IMG/VR virus record: IMGVR_UViG_3300028735_000012
Coordinates: 1 to 53,831 of that record
Length of the DNA stretch: 53,831 bases
From: a virus
Direction: 5' to 3' (one strand)
The notes beneath the pieces were generated by a model. That model was not told where the DNA came from. It saw only the letters and a program-made list of their open reading frames with translations, and searched no databases. The translations under genes were made by a program, and so were the position numbers. Shown piece by piece: positions 23,232-30,562 of this stretch (the first letter of the stretch is position 1; each line of letters opens with the position of its first letter).

Positions 23232-23625
23232 GAAAAAAGCGTCGCCCGAACTGCCTGAAAACATGGCAGAATTTCTGGCCGCTTTCGGCAACAAACGCAA
23301 AGAAAGAAAGTATCGCAACGCTCCCGTTGAGGTAGACGGGCGACGCTTTGCTTCCAAAGCAGAAGCTCGACGCTACGGGCAGCTAAAGCTACTTCTCAAT
23401 GCAGGCAAGATTCGTCTGTTGGAAATGCAAGTGCCATACACGCTTACCGTCAATGAGCAGGTAATCTGCAAATACGTAGCCGACTTTGTGTACGAAGAGT
23501 GGGACGGCTCAGCTTGGGTAAGCGTGGTCGAGGACGTAAAAGGAATGCGCACCAAAGAGTACATACTCAAGCGTAAGCTAATGTTGGCTATTTATGGTAT
23601 TGCTATTCGAGAGGTGCAAGCATGA
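23221..23625 (+). CDS. DUF1064 phage endonuclease-like protein
   Basis: A 134-residue protein. The ATG at 23221 with CAGGAGGC upstream is chosen; it overlaps the sigma gene by 11 bases. The family pattern is clear: RFASKAEARRYGQLKLL, LEMQVPYTL, CKYVADFVYEEW, VVEDVKGMRTKEYILKRKLM. The acidic residues and Lys in ADFVYEE...EDVKG form a PD-(D/E)xK-like nuclease site (Asp in ADF, Glu-Asp-Val-Lys). Members are often placed among replication or packaging genes and may resolve or nick DNA. Confidence 0.85.
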   Translation: MGRKKKASPELPENMAEFLAAFGNKRKERKYRNAPVEVDGRRFASKAEARRYGQLKLLLNAGKIRLLEMQVPYTLTVNEQVICKYVADFVYEEWDGSAWVSVVEDVKGMRTKEYILKRKLMLAIYGIAIREVQA

Positions 23626-23831
23626 CGAACAAAGAAGCAACAGAAACGCTGGCAGATATTCACCGAGCAATCCAGGGGCAAGATCTGCTATTGGGCTCTG
23701 CGTTAGCCCGCGAAGTGCTTGCTCTCAGGCGCGAACGTGACGCGTTGCTCAAGGACATTGCAGAGAAGGACAAAGCTTGCGACAAAAGTTCAAAAATGCT
23801 TGCTTGTTCGGCATATGCAACGATAGACTAA
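23622..23831 (+). CDS. Small helical protein
   Basis: A 69-residue protein coupled to the DUF1064 gene by ATGA. It is almost wholly helical with a likely coiled coil (SALAREVLALRRERDALLKD, then IAEKDKACDKSSKM). No family recognised. It ends before a structured intergenic RNA (23859-23926). Confidence 0.6.
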   Translation: MTNKEATETLADIHRAIQGQDLLLGSALAREVLALRRERDALLKDIAEKDKACDKSSKMLACSAYATID

Positions 23832-23858
23832 AACATCCTGCTGCACCGTTCGGCAGGC

Positions 23859-23926
23859 GGTGTCGTGGCTGGGGCATTCTCCCCCCGCAGAAGTGTAACG
23901 TCCGGGCAGATCGGACGTGCGACACC
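23859..23926 (+). ncRNA. Possible three-way-junction RNA element in the leader of the next genes
   Basis: Three stems nest: outer GGTGTCG (23859-23865) with CGACACC (23920-23926); hairpin GGGG (23871-23874) with CCCC (23881-23884); hairpin ACGTCCG (23898-23904) with CGGACGT (23912-23918). It lies between a stop codon and the ribosome site of the gene at 23950. This is a candidate cis-regulatory RNA; no known riboswitch class recognised. Confidence 0.45.
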
Positions 23927-23949
23927 GAGGCAAACATGGGAGTGACGCA

Positions 23950-24123
23950 ATGGAGTTTTTGGGATTCGTGCTGGCTACACTGCTACAACTCTGCGGTATT
24001 GTGGCCTTGAGTATTGTCTTGATGTTGCTTCTAGGTATTGCCGCCTGTGTGCCGCTGGTAGTGCTGACAATGGTGGTCGCAATGGTTGCCAAAATGCGAC
24101 AAGACAAGGAGGGGCAAGAATGA
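23950..24123 (+). CDS. Small membrane protein
   Basis: A 57-residue protein with GGGAG before the ATG at 23950. Two hydrophobic stretches (LGFVLATLLQLCGIVALSIV and LLLGIAACVPLVVLTMVVAM) fill most of it, ending in a charged tail (KMRQDKEGQE). It overlaps the next gene by ATGA. Its location in the nucleotide-metabolism region, away from the lysis genes, gives no hint of role. It could be an antiholin or an inner-membrane anchor; unknown. Confidence 0.6.
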   Translation: MEFLGFVLATLLQLCGIVALSIVLMLLLGIAACVPLVVLTMVVAMVAKMRQDKEGQE

Positions 24124-24422
24124 GCTATGCCGACATCTATAAACGTCTGCAAAAGCATGCACATGGCTTTTCCTTGCGCAGCAACGTAGCGGCTGAGTTT
24201 GTGGCCGCCTGCGAAAATGCCGGACTCGAACCGCCACACATGGACGTTCCAAATATATTCTCTTTTTGCTTGGCCGATGGACGGCATGTTTCAGTGTTGG
24301 CCCAATCGCATGGCTTGATGTTGTGTGTAGATGGCTACGAGCCACAGCAGGGCCTCACGGCGGTCCAAGTGGTAGACATGCTTCAGCATGGGCCGCACGC
24401 CGAACGAAAGGCGGTGTGCTAG
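24120..24422 (+). CDS. Hypothetical protein upstream of methyltransferase
   Basis: A 100-residue protein coupled by ATGA overlap with the membrane protein gene and ending in the GTG start of the methyltransferase gene. The N-terminal half is helical (YADIYKRLQKHAHGF, VAAEFVAACENAG); the C-terminal half is mixed strand and helix (HVSVLAQSHGLMLCVDGY, LTAVQVVDMLQHG). No family recognised. Tight overlap with the methyltransferase suggests a linked role. Confidence 0.6.
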   Translation: MSYADIYKRLQKHAHGFSLRSNVAAEFVAACENAGLEPPHMDVPNIFSFCLADGRHVSVLAQSHGLMLCVDGYEPQQGLTAVQVVDMLQHGPHAERKAVC

Positions 24423-25132
24423 TGAGTAATGCGTACACCCTGTACCTCGGCGATTGCTTCGACATGCTGCGGACCATGCCCGACGCTTCGGTAAATGCAG
24501 TCATTACCGACCCGCCATATGGCGATCTCACTCACGCCGGAGCCAGAACACGCAAAAATGGCGTGCAAAAGCTAGTGCGTTTTAATGGTTTGACAACAGA
24601 CAAGTTTTTGCATGTTTGCGCAGAACTCGTGCGTGTGTCGCGCCGATGGGTGATTTTGTTTTGTGACTGGCAGCATGCGGCTGCCGCTGAGCAAGCTGGA
24701 CTGCCCGTTGTGCGACTGGGCGTTTGGATTAAGACGAATGCTGCACCACAATTCACGGGCGATCGCCCCGGTGTTGGCTGGGAAGCCGTGCTAATCCTGC
24801 ATCGCCCCGGGCGCAAACGTTGGAATGGCGGCGGTTATCCCGCTGTCTGGCAATCCAAATGCGCCCGAGGCAATCACCCCACAGAAAAACCAGTGCCCTT
24901 GCTGCGCGAATGGGTCCAGCTGTTCACGGATCCAGATGAAGTTGTGTTCGATCCGTTTGCGGGTAGCGGTAGCACCGGAGTAGCCACCTTGTCGGTTGGG
25001 CGTCGATTTGTCGGCTGTGAAATCGACCCCAACTATCACGCTATTGCCTTGCGACGATTGGCCGAGGTACAGTGCGAAGCCGGATTGTTCCGTCGATCAC
25101 AGTTGTTGTCGTTTGAAGTCCCCAGATCGTAA
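24422..25132 (+). CDS. DNA N6/N4 methyltransferase, beta-class layout
   Basis: A 236-residue protein starting at GTG (24422), which overlaps the previous stop; the N-terminus YTLYLGDCFDMLRTMPDASV is typical of these enzymes. The catalytic motif DPPYGD is at 30-35, followed by NHPTEKP (151-157) and the SAM-binding motif FDPFAGSGS (176-184). Motif IV before motif I defines the beta class. It likely methylates adenine or cytosine N4 in phage DNA, protecting against restriction or marking replication. No matching restriction gene is present, so it is an orphan enzyme. Confidence 0.88.
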   Translation: MSNAYTLYLGDCFDMLRTMPDASVNAVITDPPYGDLTHAGARTRKNGVQKLVRFNGLTTDKFLHVCAELVRVSRRWVILFCDWQHAAAAEQAGLPVVRLGVWIKTNAAPQFTGDRPGVGWEAVLILHRPGRKRWNGGGYPAVWQSKCARGNHPTEKPVPLLREWVQLFTDPDEVVFDPFAGSGSTGVATLSVGRRFVGCEIDPNYHAIALRRLAEVQCEAGLFRRSQLLSFEVPRS

Positions 25133-25160
25133 CTTTGCTTTGTTTCGCTAAGGAGAATAT

Positions 25161-25742
25161 ATGTTAAACCTTAAAAACCAAGCGGAACGCTCTATCCCTT
25201 ACGGCGTGCTGCCTGACTGGGCTATTCGTGAATATGTGAGGATCACACCGTTCGCTGAATGCCAAAAACGCCCTGGCATCATTTCCTACGGCCTAGGACA
25301 CTATGGTTACGATTTTCGGCTGGGCACGCGATTTAAGCGATACAGCATGGCCGAAGGACTACCGGTCGATCCCAAGAATGCCGCCAGCGAGTTTGAAGAA
25401 TTCGAGACACCTAGCCCTTTTGCTCTGCATCCCGGAGAGTTTGTTCTCGGCGAGCTGATAGAGCATATCGAAATGCCCGACGACGTGATCGGCATCGCGA
25501 TGGGTAAATCAACATATGCACGATGTGGCATTATTGCAAATGTGACACCTCTAGAGCCTGGTTGGAAGGGCATTCTCACCATCGAATTGAGCAACACGAG
25601 CAAACGTCCCGTCCTGCTCTATCCCGACGAAGGCATCCTTCAGATTGTGTTCTTGCGCGGCCAGCGCCCCGACGTGACGTACGCAACCAAAGGCGGAAAG
25701 TATCAGGATCAGCAAGGCGTCACAGTAGCAAGGGTGGATTGA
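25161..25742 (+). CDS. dcd: dCTP deaminase
   Basis: A 193-residue protein with ribosome site AAGGAG. It shows the Dcd signature GKSTYARCGI (115-124), NVTPLEPGWKGILTIELSN (127-145) with catalytic Glu142, and the late GILQIVFLRG. The enzyme turns dCTP to dUTP, feeding dTMP synthesis by ThyX, which lies convergently just downstream. Together they would raise thymidylate for phage DNA. Length is normal for the family. A bidirectional hairpin separates it from thyX. Confidence 0.92.
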   Translation: MLNLKNQAERSIPYGVLPDWAIREYVRITPFAECQKRPGIISYGLGHYGYDFRLGTRFKRYSMAEGLPVDPKNAASEFEEFETPSPFALHPGEFVLGELIEHIEMPDDVIGIAMGKSTYARCGIIANVTPLEPGWKGILTIELSNTSKRPVLLYPDEGILQIVFLRGQRPDVTYATKGGKYQDQQGVTVARVD

Positions 25743-25768
25743 TCCGCACCTGATCGGCACTGATGACC

Positions 25769-25802
25769 TGAACTATCCCGTGTTTTTGCATGGGATAGTT
25801 CA
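25769..25802. terminator. Bidirectional hairpin between dcd and thyX
   Basis: TGAACTATCCC pairs with GGGATAGTTCA, extended by GTG/CAT with one mismatch, around TTTTTG. It overlaps the thyX stop codon. The stem suits both convergent genes, but T tracts are short. Confidence 0.6.
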
Positions 25803-26543
25803 TGGTGCCCCCCAAGAAGAAGATAACGTTTCATCTGTTTGAACTTGAATGTCTTCAAACAAATTAGGCGATTCTGATACTAATGTTTTGTAGATGTGAA
25901 TAGCTAGACGCCGAATCTCCGGATCAGCCTGTTTGCTGCCACGCAACAACAAAAAGTGTCGCCATGCTCGTGCATTGGCCGTAACGAACAGCTTGGTCTC
26001 TGTAGCATTGGGCAAAACGCTTCGAGCAGCTTGCCTTACCGTCTTGATAGATCCTGCCTCAAGTTGGCTTTGAATCATATGTGTCAATTGCACATAGGAA
26101 TCATGAGCATATTGCATTGCTTTGCGCCAGATGCTGAATAGACTTGCATCAGCAGCTATGATCTCCGGCACAACGTACTCTGGGGAGGATTCATCCACAT
26201 ATCTTTGCGAAAGCTGAGAAAAACTCATGTGTCTGTGACGTACAAATTCATGCGACAGACTGCGCGAGATGCCTGTAATTAGCAGACTAAATACAGCATG
26301 CTCTAGCACGCTGCCATGACGAGCTTCAAGAATGTGTTGGATGTAGGATTTGTTTCCTCCTGGTCTAGGCCGAGCGTAGCTCATATAGCAAACCCGGCCA
26401 GCTGTCTCAACTAGCACCTCAGAGCCTACAGAACTGTCAGACTCCCAAGAGACGCCGTGGTCGCTCAGAAAACGATCCAGCTCATCGCTGGATACTGTCT
26501 GATGCCCGACTAGGTACACTTGGGGAGCAGTAATAATGCGCAT
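25800..26543 (-). CDS. thyX: Flavin-dependent thymidylate synthase ThyX
   Basis: A 247-residue protein on the minus strand with GGAG nine bases before the ATG. It has the ThyX signature RHRxxSxxxxSxR (Arg102-His103-Arg104, Ser107, Ser112, Arg114) and the preceding EHAVFSLLITGISRSLSHEF. The enzyme makes dTMP from dUMP using FAD, NADPH and methylene-folate. Together with dCTP deaminase it completes a route from dCTP to dTMP after dUTP hydrolysis, though no dUTPase is seen in the window. Minus-strand placement separates its control from the dcd operon. Confidence 0.93.
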   Translation of the reverse strand: MRIITAPQVYLVGHQTVSSDELDRFLSDHGVSWESDSSVGSEVLVETAGRVCYMSYARPRPGGNKSYIQHILEARHGSVLEHAVFSLLITGISRSLSHEFVRHRHMSFSQLSQRYVDESSPEYVVPEIIAADASLFSIWRKAMQYAHDSYVQLTHMIQSQLEAGSIKTVRQAARSVLPNATETKLFVTANARAWRHFLLLRGSKQADPEIRRLAIHIYKTLVSESPNLFEDIQVQTDETLSSSWGAP

Positions 26544-26600
26544 GCTTTAAGCTCCAAATAGGATGTGAGAAAAAAACAAGTGATACGCTTTGTGAACCAG

Positions 26601-26819
26601 TTAGGCGTCAGCAAGGCTTGGCTTTTTTCTCGCGGCGATGGCATCCTCTAAGAGGATCTTTGCCATCTGGGTGACTGTCCGCCTCTCCTGACGTGCCAAT
26701 TCCTCAATGGCGGTTCTCGCCTCTAGTGCGAGGCGAATGGTGATAGCCTTGCCGCGCTGGCCCTGGCAGACGAGAGGCCGACCCCGCTTTTTGGGTTTGT
26801 CGCTCATGCTTTCTAGCAT
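26601..26819 (-). CDS. Ribbon-helix-helix transcription regulator
   Basis: A 72-residue protein. AAGGGG seven bases before the ATG at 26819 sets the start. The first 20 residues are basic, with KKRGRPL resembling an AT-hook. A strand (KAITIRL) and two helices (LEARTAIEELARQERR; VTQMAKILLEDAIAARK) make an Arc/CopG-type RHH domain that would bind DNA as a dimer. A palindrome, CAGAAATAATTTCTG, lies in the divergent region upstream and could be its operator, controlling both this gene and the plus-strand promoter. Confidence 0.75.
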   Translation of the reverse strand: MLESMSDKPKKRGRPLVCQGQRGKAITIRLALEARTAIEELARQERRTVTQMAKILLEDAIAARKKPSLADA

Positions 26820-26867
26820 ATCAGTTCCCCTTTATTACTTCTGCCTCTATTATACAGCAGCAGATCA

Positions 26868-26882
26868 CAGAAATAATTTCTG
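26868..26882. promoter_or_regulatory. Palindromic operator candidate
   Basis: CAGAAAT-A-ATTTCTG, a perfect 7-bp dyad, sits between the RHH gene start (26819, minus) and the -35 box at 26893 (plus). RHH repressors bind such short dyads, so autoregulation and control of the divergent genes are plausible. Confidence 0.5.
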
Positions 26883-26892
26883 CAATTTTTTG

Positions 26893-26921
26893 TTGACAAT
26901 GCTTGCAAGAATTATTACAAT
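26893..26921 (+). promoter_or_regulatory. Strong consensus sigma-70 promoter
   Basis: TTGACA (26893-26898), a 17-base spacer and TACAAT (26916-26921). This is the best promoter in the window and drives the two small genes at 26962 and 27201, which end in a terminator. Confidence 0.85.
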
Positions 26922-26961
26922 AAAGATGCCGAGCGGATGTTTTCCAAGGAGTGCTACCATC

Positions 26962-27204
26962 ATGGCTAAAAATACTGGCTTGCCGGTCGTAGGTGTCAAG
27001 GCGGCAGACCTGGCCATCGGCATGAAGGTCGAATGGCTTTACGAGACCCGCAAGGGCTGGGGCTATCGTTACTGGGTGCCCGCCGAAGTCTTGAAGGTAT
27101 GCCGTTCTCGCATTCGCATCGCTGCTTGCCTTGCTGCGGGCGGCAGCAAAATCATCAATGTGAAGCCAGAAAGTTTGCGTTTTCCCAAGGAGGCAAACAA
27201 ATGA
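26962..27204 (+). CDS. Small basic phage protein
   Basis: An 80-residue protein; AAGGAG ten bases before the ATG. A strong promoter lies 41 bases upstream. The sequence is basic with aromatic clusters (MKVEWLYETRKGWGYRYWVP) and a beta-rich barrel-like pattern (AEVLKVCRSRIRIAACL, KIINVKPESLRFP), which looks like a small SH3-like or Tudor-like barrel of the sort that binds nucleic acid. Early expression is likely. It overlaps the next gene by ATGA. Confidence 0.65.
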   Translation: MAKNTGLPVVGVKAADLAIGMKVEWLYETRKGWGYRYWVPAEVLKVCRSRIRIAACLAAGGSKIINVKPESLRFPKEANK

Positions 27205-27440
27205 CCATCACTACGCGTTCCAAAAAAGAATCACTTGAAGCAGTCCTCTCCCGCATTGCGGGATTCCCCGTCGAGATTACCGTGCGGGGAATGCTGGACT
27301 TTACATTATCCGCCGACGGCCATCAAGATTTCAGCAAGTGCCTTCAGTGGCTTGACATCACGGGCCGGGTAGCAAGCCACGAAACGATTTACGATTCCGA
27401 GTGCAATCTCACTTGTTGCTACATCACTTTCACCGAATAA
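27201..27440 (+). CDS. Small hypothetical protein, second gene of the early pair
   Basis: A 79-residue protein with AAGGAGG before the ATG that overlaps the previous stop. It begins with a charged helix (RSKKESLEAVLSRIAG) and continues with strands (PVEITVRGMLDFTLSA and ECNLTCCYITFTE). A terminator follows at once, so this gene and the preceding one form a two-gene transcript under the RHH-region promoter. No family recognised. Confidence 0.65.
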   Translation: MTITTRSKKESLEAVLSRIAGFPVEITVRGMLDFTLSADGHQDFSKCLQWLDITGRVASHETIYDSECNLTCCYITFTE

Positions 27441-27444
27441 CAAT

Positions 27445-27474
27445 AACGCCCGCCGGAATCTCGGCGGGCGTTTT
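27445..27474 (+). terminator. Strong Rho-independent terminator
   Basis: AACGCCCGCCG (27445-27455) pairs perfectly with CGGCGGGCGTT (27462-27472), followed by TTTTC and more T. It insulates the type IV-like operon that starts at 27576 from the early genes. Confidence 0.9.
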
Positions 27475-27575
27475 CATTTTTGTCGATCATCTCAACGATT
27501 ACTTCAGTAATAATAGCGTAGACAGTCGACAGGGCACCTGTTATGCTGGTGTCCTATGACAATAAGGAGACACCT

Positions 27576-28301
27576 GTGATCCGATCGGCCCCGGAGTTGC
27601 TGGCCCGCGCAATGGGTGTATCCTGTGCCGGGCCGCAACGCTGTTATTTGTGTGGTGCCCCATGCGGCATGACACACACACGCGAAAAGTTTATACGCGA
27701 TACGTTTACCGGCGGCGCGACCGTGGCCTATCCCGCCTCGCGTTTTATCTGCGAAGGCTGCGTGCTTTGTCTGCGTGAATCCTGCGAGGTGCCACAATGC
27801 GACGGCACCAACAGGCATATCAATAAAGGAGCAATGCGAATGTGTTCGTGGCTGCTCACAGCTACGAGTGCCACGGCAGCGACCAAGGCGCACACCTCTT
27901 GGATTCGCGAGATGGCCCTGGCAGAACATGCTGCGCCATGGTGCCTGTCCATTGCCATCAGCGGTCAAAAGCACCTACTGTATCGAGGCGTGGTCAATTA
28001 CGATGCCGGCCCGGTGCGTGCTGTGACGCTAGAGGGCGAGCGAATAGACTATTACGTTCAGGATCTGCGCGACATGCTGGCTACAGCCACGGCTATTGTG
28101 GCAGCATGCGGTAAGCCATCCCTGGAAGATGGGCCGACTCCAGCAACGGTGATTCGGATGTTGGAATACTTGCCCCGATCAGGTGAAAAAATTGTCCAGC
28201 GGTGGCAAGCATATCTACAAAGCCAAGCTTCACAGTGGAGCTTGGCCTGTTTTCTTTCCCCTGCAAAAAAGGAGGCATCGCGTGTCGTATCCCCCGAGTG
28301 A
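27576..28301 (+). CDS. csf1: Csf1-like type IV CRISPR large-subunit (Cas8-like) zinc protein
   Basis: A 241-residue protein. AAGGAG six bases before GTG 27576 fixes the start, although an ATG at 27543 is also in frame. The opening APELLARAMG followed by CYLCG matches Csf1. Two CxxC pairs (Cys23/26 and Cys59/62) form the zinc finger, separated by the FIRDTFTGG and PASRFIC segments typical of the family. In type IV complexes Csf1 takes the place of the large subunit near the 5' end of the guide. It is first in an overlapping set with Cas11-like, Csf2 and Csf3 genes; no Csf4 (DinG) helicase follows, which points to the IV-B kind. Confidence 0.78.
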   Translation: MIRSAPELLARAMGVSCAGPQRCYLCGAPCGMTHTREKFIRDTFTGGATVAYPASRFICEGCVLCLRESCEVPQCDGTNRHINKGAMRMCSWLLTATSATAATKAHTSWIREMALAEHAAPWCLSIAISGQKHLLYRGVVNYDAGPVRAVTLEGERIDYYVQDLRDMLATATAIVAACGKPSLEDGPTPATVIRMLEYLPRSGEKIVQRWQAYLQSQASQWSLACFLSPAKKEASRVVSPE

Positions 28302-28761
28302 CAATGCAAAGCATAGGCTTAGTTGCGAGGATTTTCGGCGCAAGCTCGCCGACCACATTGACACGCAGCGAGTGGTGGAAAGTGTTGGTGAATGCATGAG
28401 TGTGCGTGAGGCATGCCACCGCTGGCTTGCCCTCCTGGCCAAACACTATGGCACTAGCGAAGACCGAACCCAGATGTGGGCACACATCCACAAAGCAGTT
28501 TCAGTAGCCCTAACCCGCGTGCAAGATGCCGATTTGGAACGATTTGCTACGCTGTGTCTAGAAGGCATCCACGCCGACCCAGTGCGAGTGGCCGCATGCG
28601 AAGCGATTAATCAAATGCTCACCACGGAGTTTAGCTCCGATCACCGCGATGCCGCTTGGCGAAACGCCATCATCTCCCGACTTCGCACCCATCTGACGAC
28701 CGATCTGTCCCATGCCCGGCAACGCTGGGCCAAAATCAAGGAAGGGGGCGTAGAGGCATGA
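28282..28761 (+). CDS. Cas11-like small subunit of the type IV complex
   Basis: A 159-residue protein starting at GTG 28282 with AAGGAGG seven bases upstream, overlapping csf1 by 20 bases and csf2 by ATGA. The protein is nearly all helical (FRRKLADHIDTQRVVESVGE, ACHRWLALLAKHYG, DAAWRNAIISRLRTHLTTDL), as expected for Cas11 small subunits, which stack along the belly of the effector. Sequence conservation among Cas11 proteins is low, so the call rests mainly on fold type, size and position between csf1 and csf2, the order seen in IV-B loci. Confidence 0.6.
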   Translation: MSYPPSDNAKHRLSCEDFRRKLADHIDTQRVVESVGECMSVREACHRWLALLAKHYGTSEDRTQMWAHIHKAVSVALTRVQDADLERFATLCLEGIHADPVRVAACEAINQMLTTEFSSDHRDAAWRNAIISRLRTHLTTDLSHARQRWAKIKEGGVEA

Positions 28762-29777
28762 GTCAGACTTATCACGTCCGCATCCTGCATGAGGCGATTA
28801 CACCAATCGCCCACATGCGTGGCAACGAAGGCAACGTCAGCGTCATCAACCGACAAGAGGTCATGACCCCAGCTGGACTGGTCAAGATGCCTGTCTTGTC
28901 AGGCAATGCTTTGCGGCATCGAATGATTCGCGAGCCGCTGGCGGAACATCTTGTCGAAGCATGGGGACTCTCAGGGCGCGTGACCTGGGAATGTCTCAAT
29001 TTCCTTTATCACGGTGGCAATCTCACCGGCTCAACAGGCCGCGAGGACACCCAGCGGATCGCGAAATTGTGCCGATTGATCCCATTTGTGCGGCTGTTGG
29101 GCGGCACACTGCCCGATCAGATTCTCTGTGGCTCAGTCTCGGTGAGCGACGGCTTGCTTGTGTGCCGGGAGTTTGCACCAGCCATTCGTGCCCTGTTCCC
29201 GGCGTCGTCAGGTTGGGAAGTGCCCGACGGGCTACGCTGCGGCGAAGACTATCTCGGTCAATACCAGCACACAAGGGGTGACGCAGCTAAAACGCATCCG
29301 CTCCGGGGGCCGAAGGAGCAGGGGGTGGACAGCGACACCAACTTGATGATTTTCTCAGGCGAAACAGTGGTTCGGGGTGCCTTGTTCGCACAGCGAATTT
29401 CGCTGCGCAGTGTGTCAGATCTGGAACTTGGGGCCATGCTATTTGCTCTGCGACAATGGCAGGCGTCAGGAGGCACTGTGGGCGGCCAGTCGTCGCGGGG
29501 CAAAGGCTACCTGCAATCGGCTTGGCATGTAGAGCAAGCCTATGCAGACCATCCTGCCCCGGTGGATGAGGACGCTCCAGTAGCAGCGTATCTGAACCAT
29601 GTAGCCGCATTCAAGGACGAGGGCGTGGCGTTCTTGCTAAGCATTTACGGTGAACCGGGAGCTAAGCCCGCTAAGCCAGTCAAAGAAAACAAGCGTAAGG
29701 CTAAGTCGGCTAAAGAAGTTACACTCGAAGAGCAAGTCGCTACGGAAGGACCAGACAAGTCTGGAGAGGACACATGA
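28758..29777 (+). CDS. csf2: Csf2-like type IV Cas7 backbone protein
   Basis: A 339-residue protein. The RAMP/Cas7 pattern is clear: an early strand (YHVRILHEAITPIAHM), RQEVMTPAGLVKMPVLSGNALRHRM split around residues 32-56, where SGNALR is the classic Cas7 segment, LLGGTLPDQILCGSVSV (113-129), and a glycine-rich loop GGTVGGQSSRGKG (238-250). Cas7 subunits polymerise along the guide RNA. The C-terminal 60 residues are a charged, lysine-rich tail (KPVKENKRKAKSAK) not needed by the fold and possibly RNA-binding. It is coupled to genes on both sides by ATGA overlaps. Confidence 0.82.
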   Translation: MSQTYHVRILHEAITPIAHMRGNEGNVSVINRQEVMTPAGLVKMPVLSGNALRHRMIREPLAEHLVEAWGLSGRVTWECLNFLYHGGNLTGSTGREDTQRIAKLCRLIPFVRLLGGTLPDQILCGSVSVSDGLLVCREFAPAIRALFPASSGWEVPDGLRCGEDYLGQYQHTRGDAAKTHPLRGPKEQGVDSDTNLMIFSGETVVRGALFAQRISLRSVSDLELGAMLFALRQWQASGGTVGGQSSRGKGYLQSAWHVEQAYADHPAPVDEDAPVAAYLNHVAAFKDEGVAFLLSIYGEPGAKPAKPVKENKRKAKSAKEVTLEEQVATEGPDKSGEDT

Positions 29778-30562
29778 GCATGGAGCCGTTGCGAGTATGC
29801 GCCCATTTGGCCACACCCATCCTTGCTAATCCGCCTAAGCTGGACGCTCTGCTGGAACTGCGCCTGAGTATGCGTATGAAGGAGGAAGCGTACAACATCG
29901 AACGGCCAGGTCGAGAAATTCCCTGGCCGCGATCAGACGAATTGTTGGCGGATTACCTTGCTCGGACGCAAGGCGTATTGCCAGACAAAAAGGCAGTTGC
30001 TTTGTGGGAGCATGCTCGCGATGGTTCTGCGTTCCCTTTGCCTCTAGGTTGGGAGCGAATCGGTCCCTGGCGTTTGCCACGAGTGAGCAATCCTATCTTG
30101 ATCAGCATTGAAGCCGACACGGTTCGCTATGTCGCCAAGCGAATCGGCACTCAGCGGGTCGAGCAAGTGCATCCGGTGGCAAGGGGTGTACTCAACACTA
30201 CGGGAGGTTGGACCAAAAGCTATCGCCTGCCCATGCGCCAGCGAGCAGCACGAGCAGTGGTGTGGTTTGCGTTCGGCCACGGTAGTGCGATCCGTAAGGA
30301 ATTACAGCGCATCGAAGCCTTGGGTAAAAAAACTTCGATCGGTGGCGGGGTAGTTGCCAAGTGGGAAGTTACACCTATCGACCAAGATTACTCTTGGACA
30401 GCCTACAATCTCGAACAAAATGCCCGCGTGCTAATGCGGACGCTCCCCGTGGAAGCACTGGCCACACTGGGTGATTGCATTGGTTGGAAGCGATCTTTTG
30501 GGGCTTGCGTTGCACCCTATTGGCATCCGGATCGATATACCGAAATCATCGAGCCATGTTGA
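29774..30562 (+). CDS. csf3: Csf3-like type IV Cas5 protein
   Basis: A 262-residue protein; the start overlaps the csf2 stop (ATGA) and GGAGAGG precedes it. The N-terminal PLRVCAHLATPI strand with PPKLDALLE, and the glycine loop LGKKTSIGGGVVAKWEV (183-199), match Csf3/Cas5 proteins of type IV systems, which cap the guide at its 5' end together with Csf1. The C-terminus ends with WKRSFGACVAPYW-HPDRYTEI, a usual Csf3 ending. No Cas6 gene follows, so guide processing would need another enzyme or none. Confidence 0.82.
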   Translation: MSMEPLRVCAHLATPILANPPKLDALLELRLSMRMKEEAYNIERPGREIPWPRSDELLADYLARTQGVLPDKKAVALWEHARDGSAFPLPLGWERIGPWRLPRVSNPILISIEADTVRYVAKRIGTQRVEQVHPVARGVLNTTGGWTKSYRLPMRQRAARAVVWFAFGHGSAIRKELQRIEALGKKTSIGGGVVAKWEVTPIDQDYSWTAYNLEQNARVLMRTLPVEALATLGDCIGWKRSFGACVAPYWHPDRYTEIIEPC

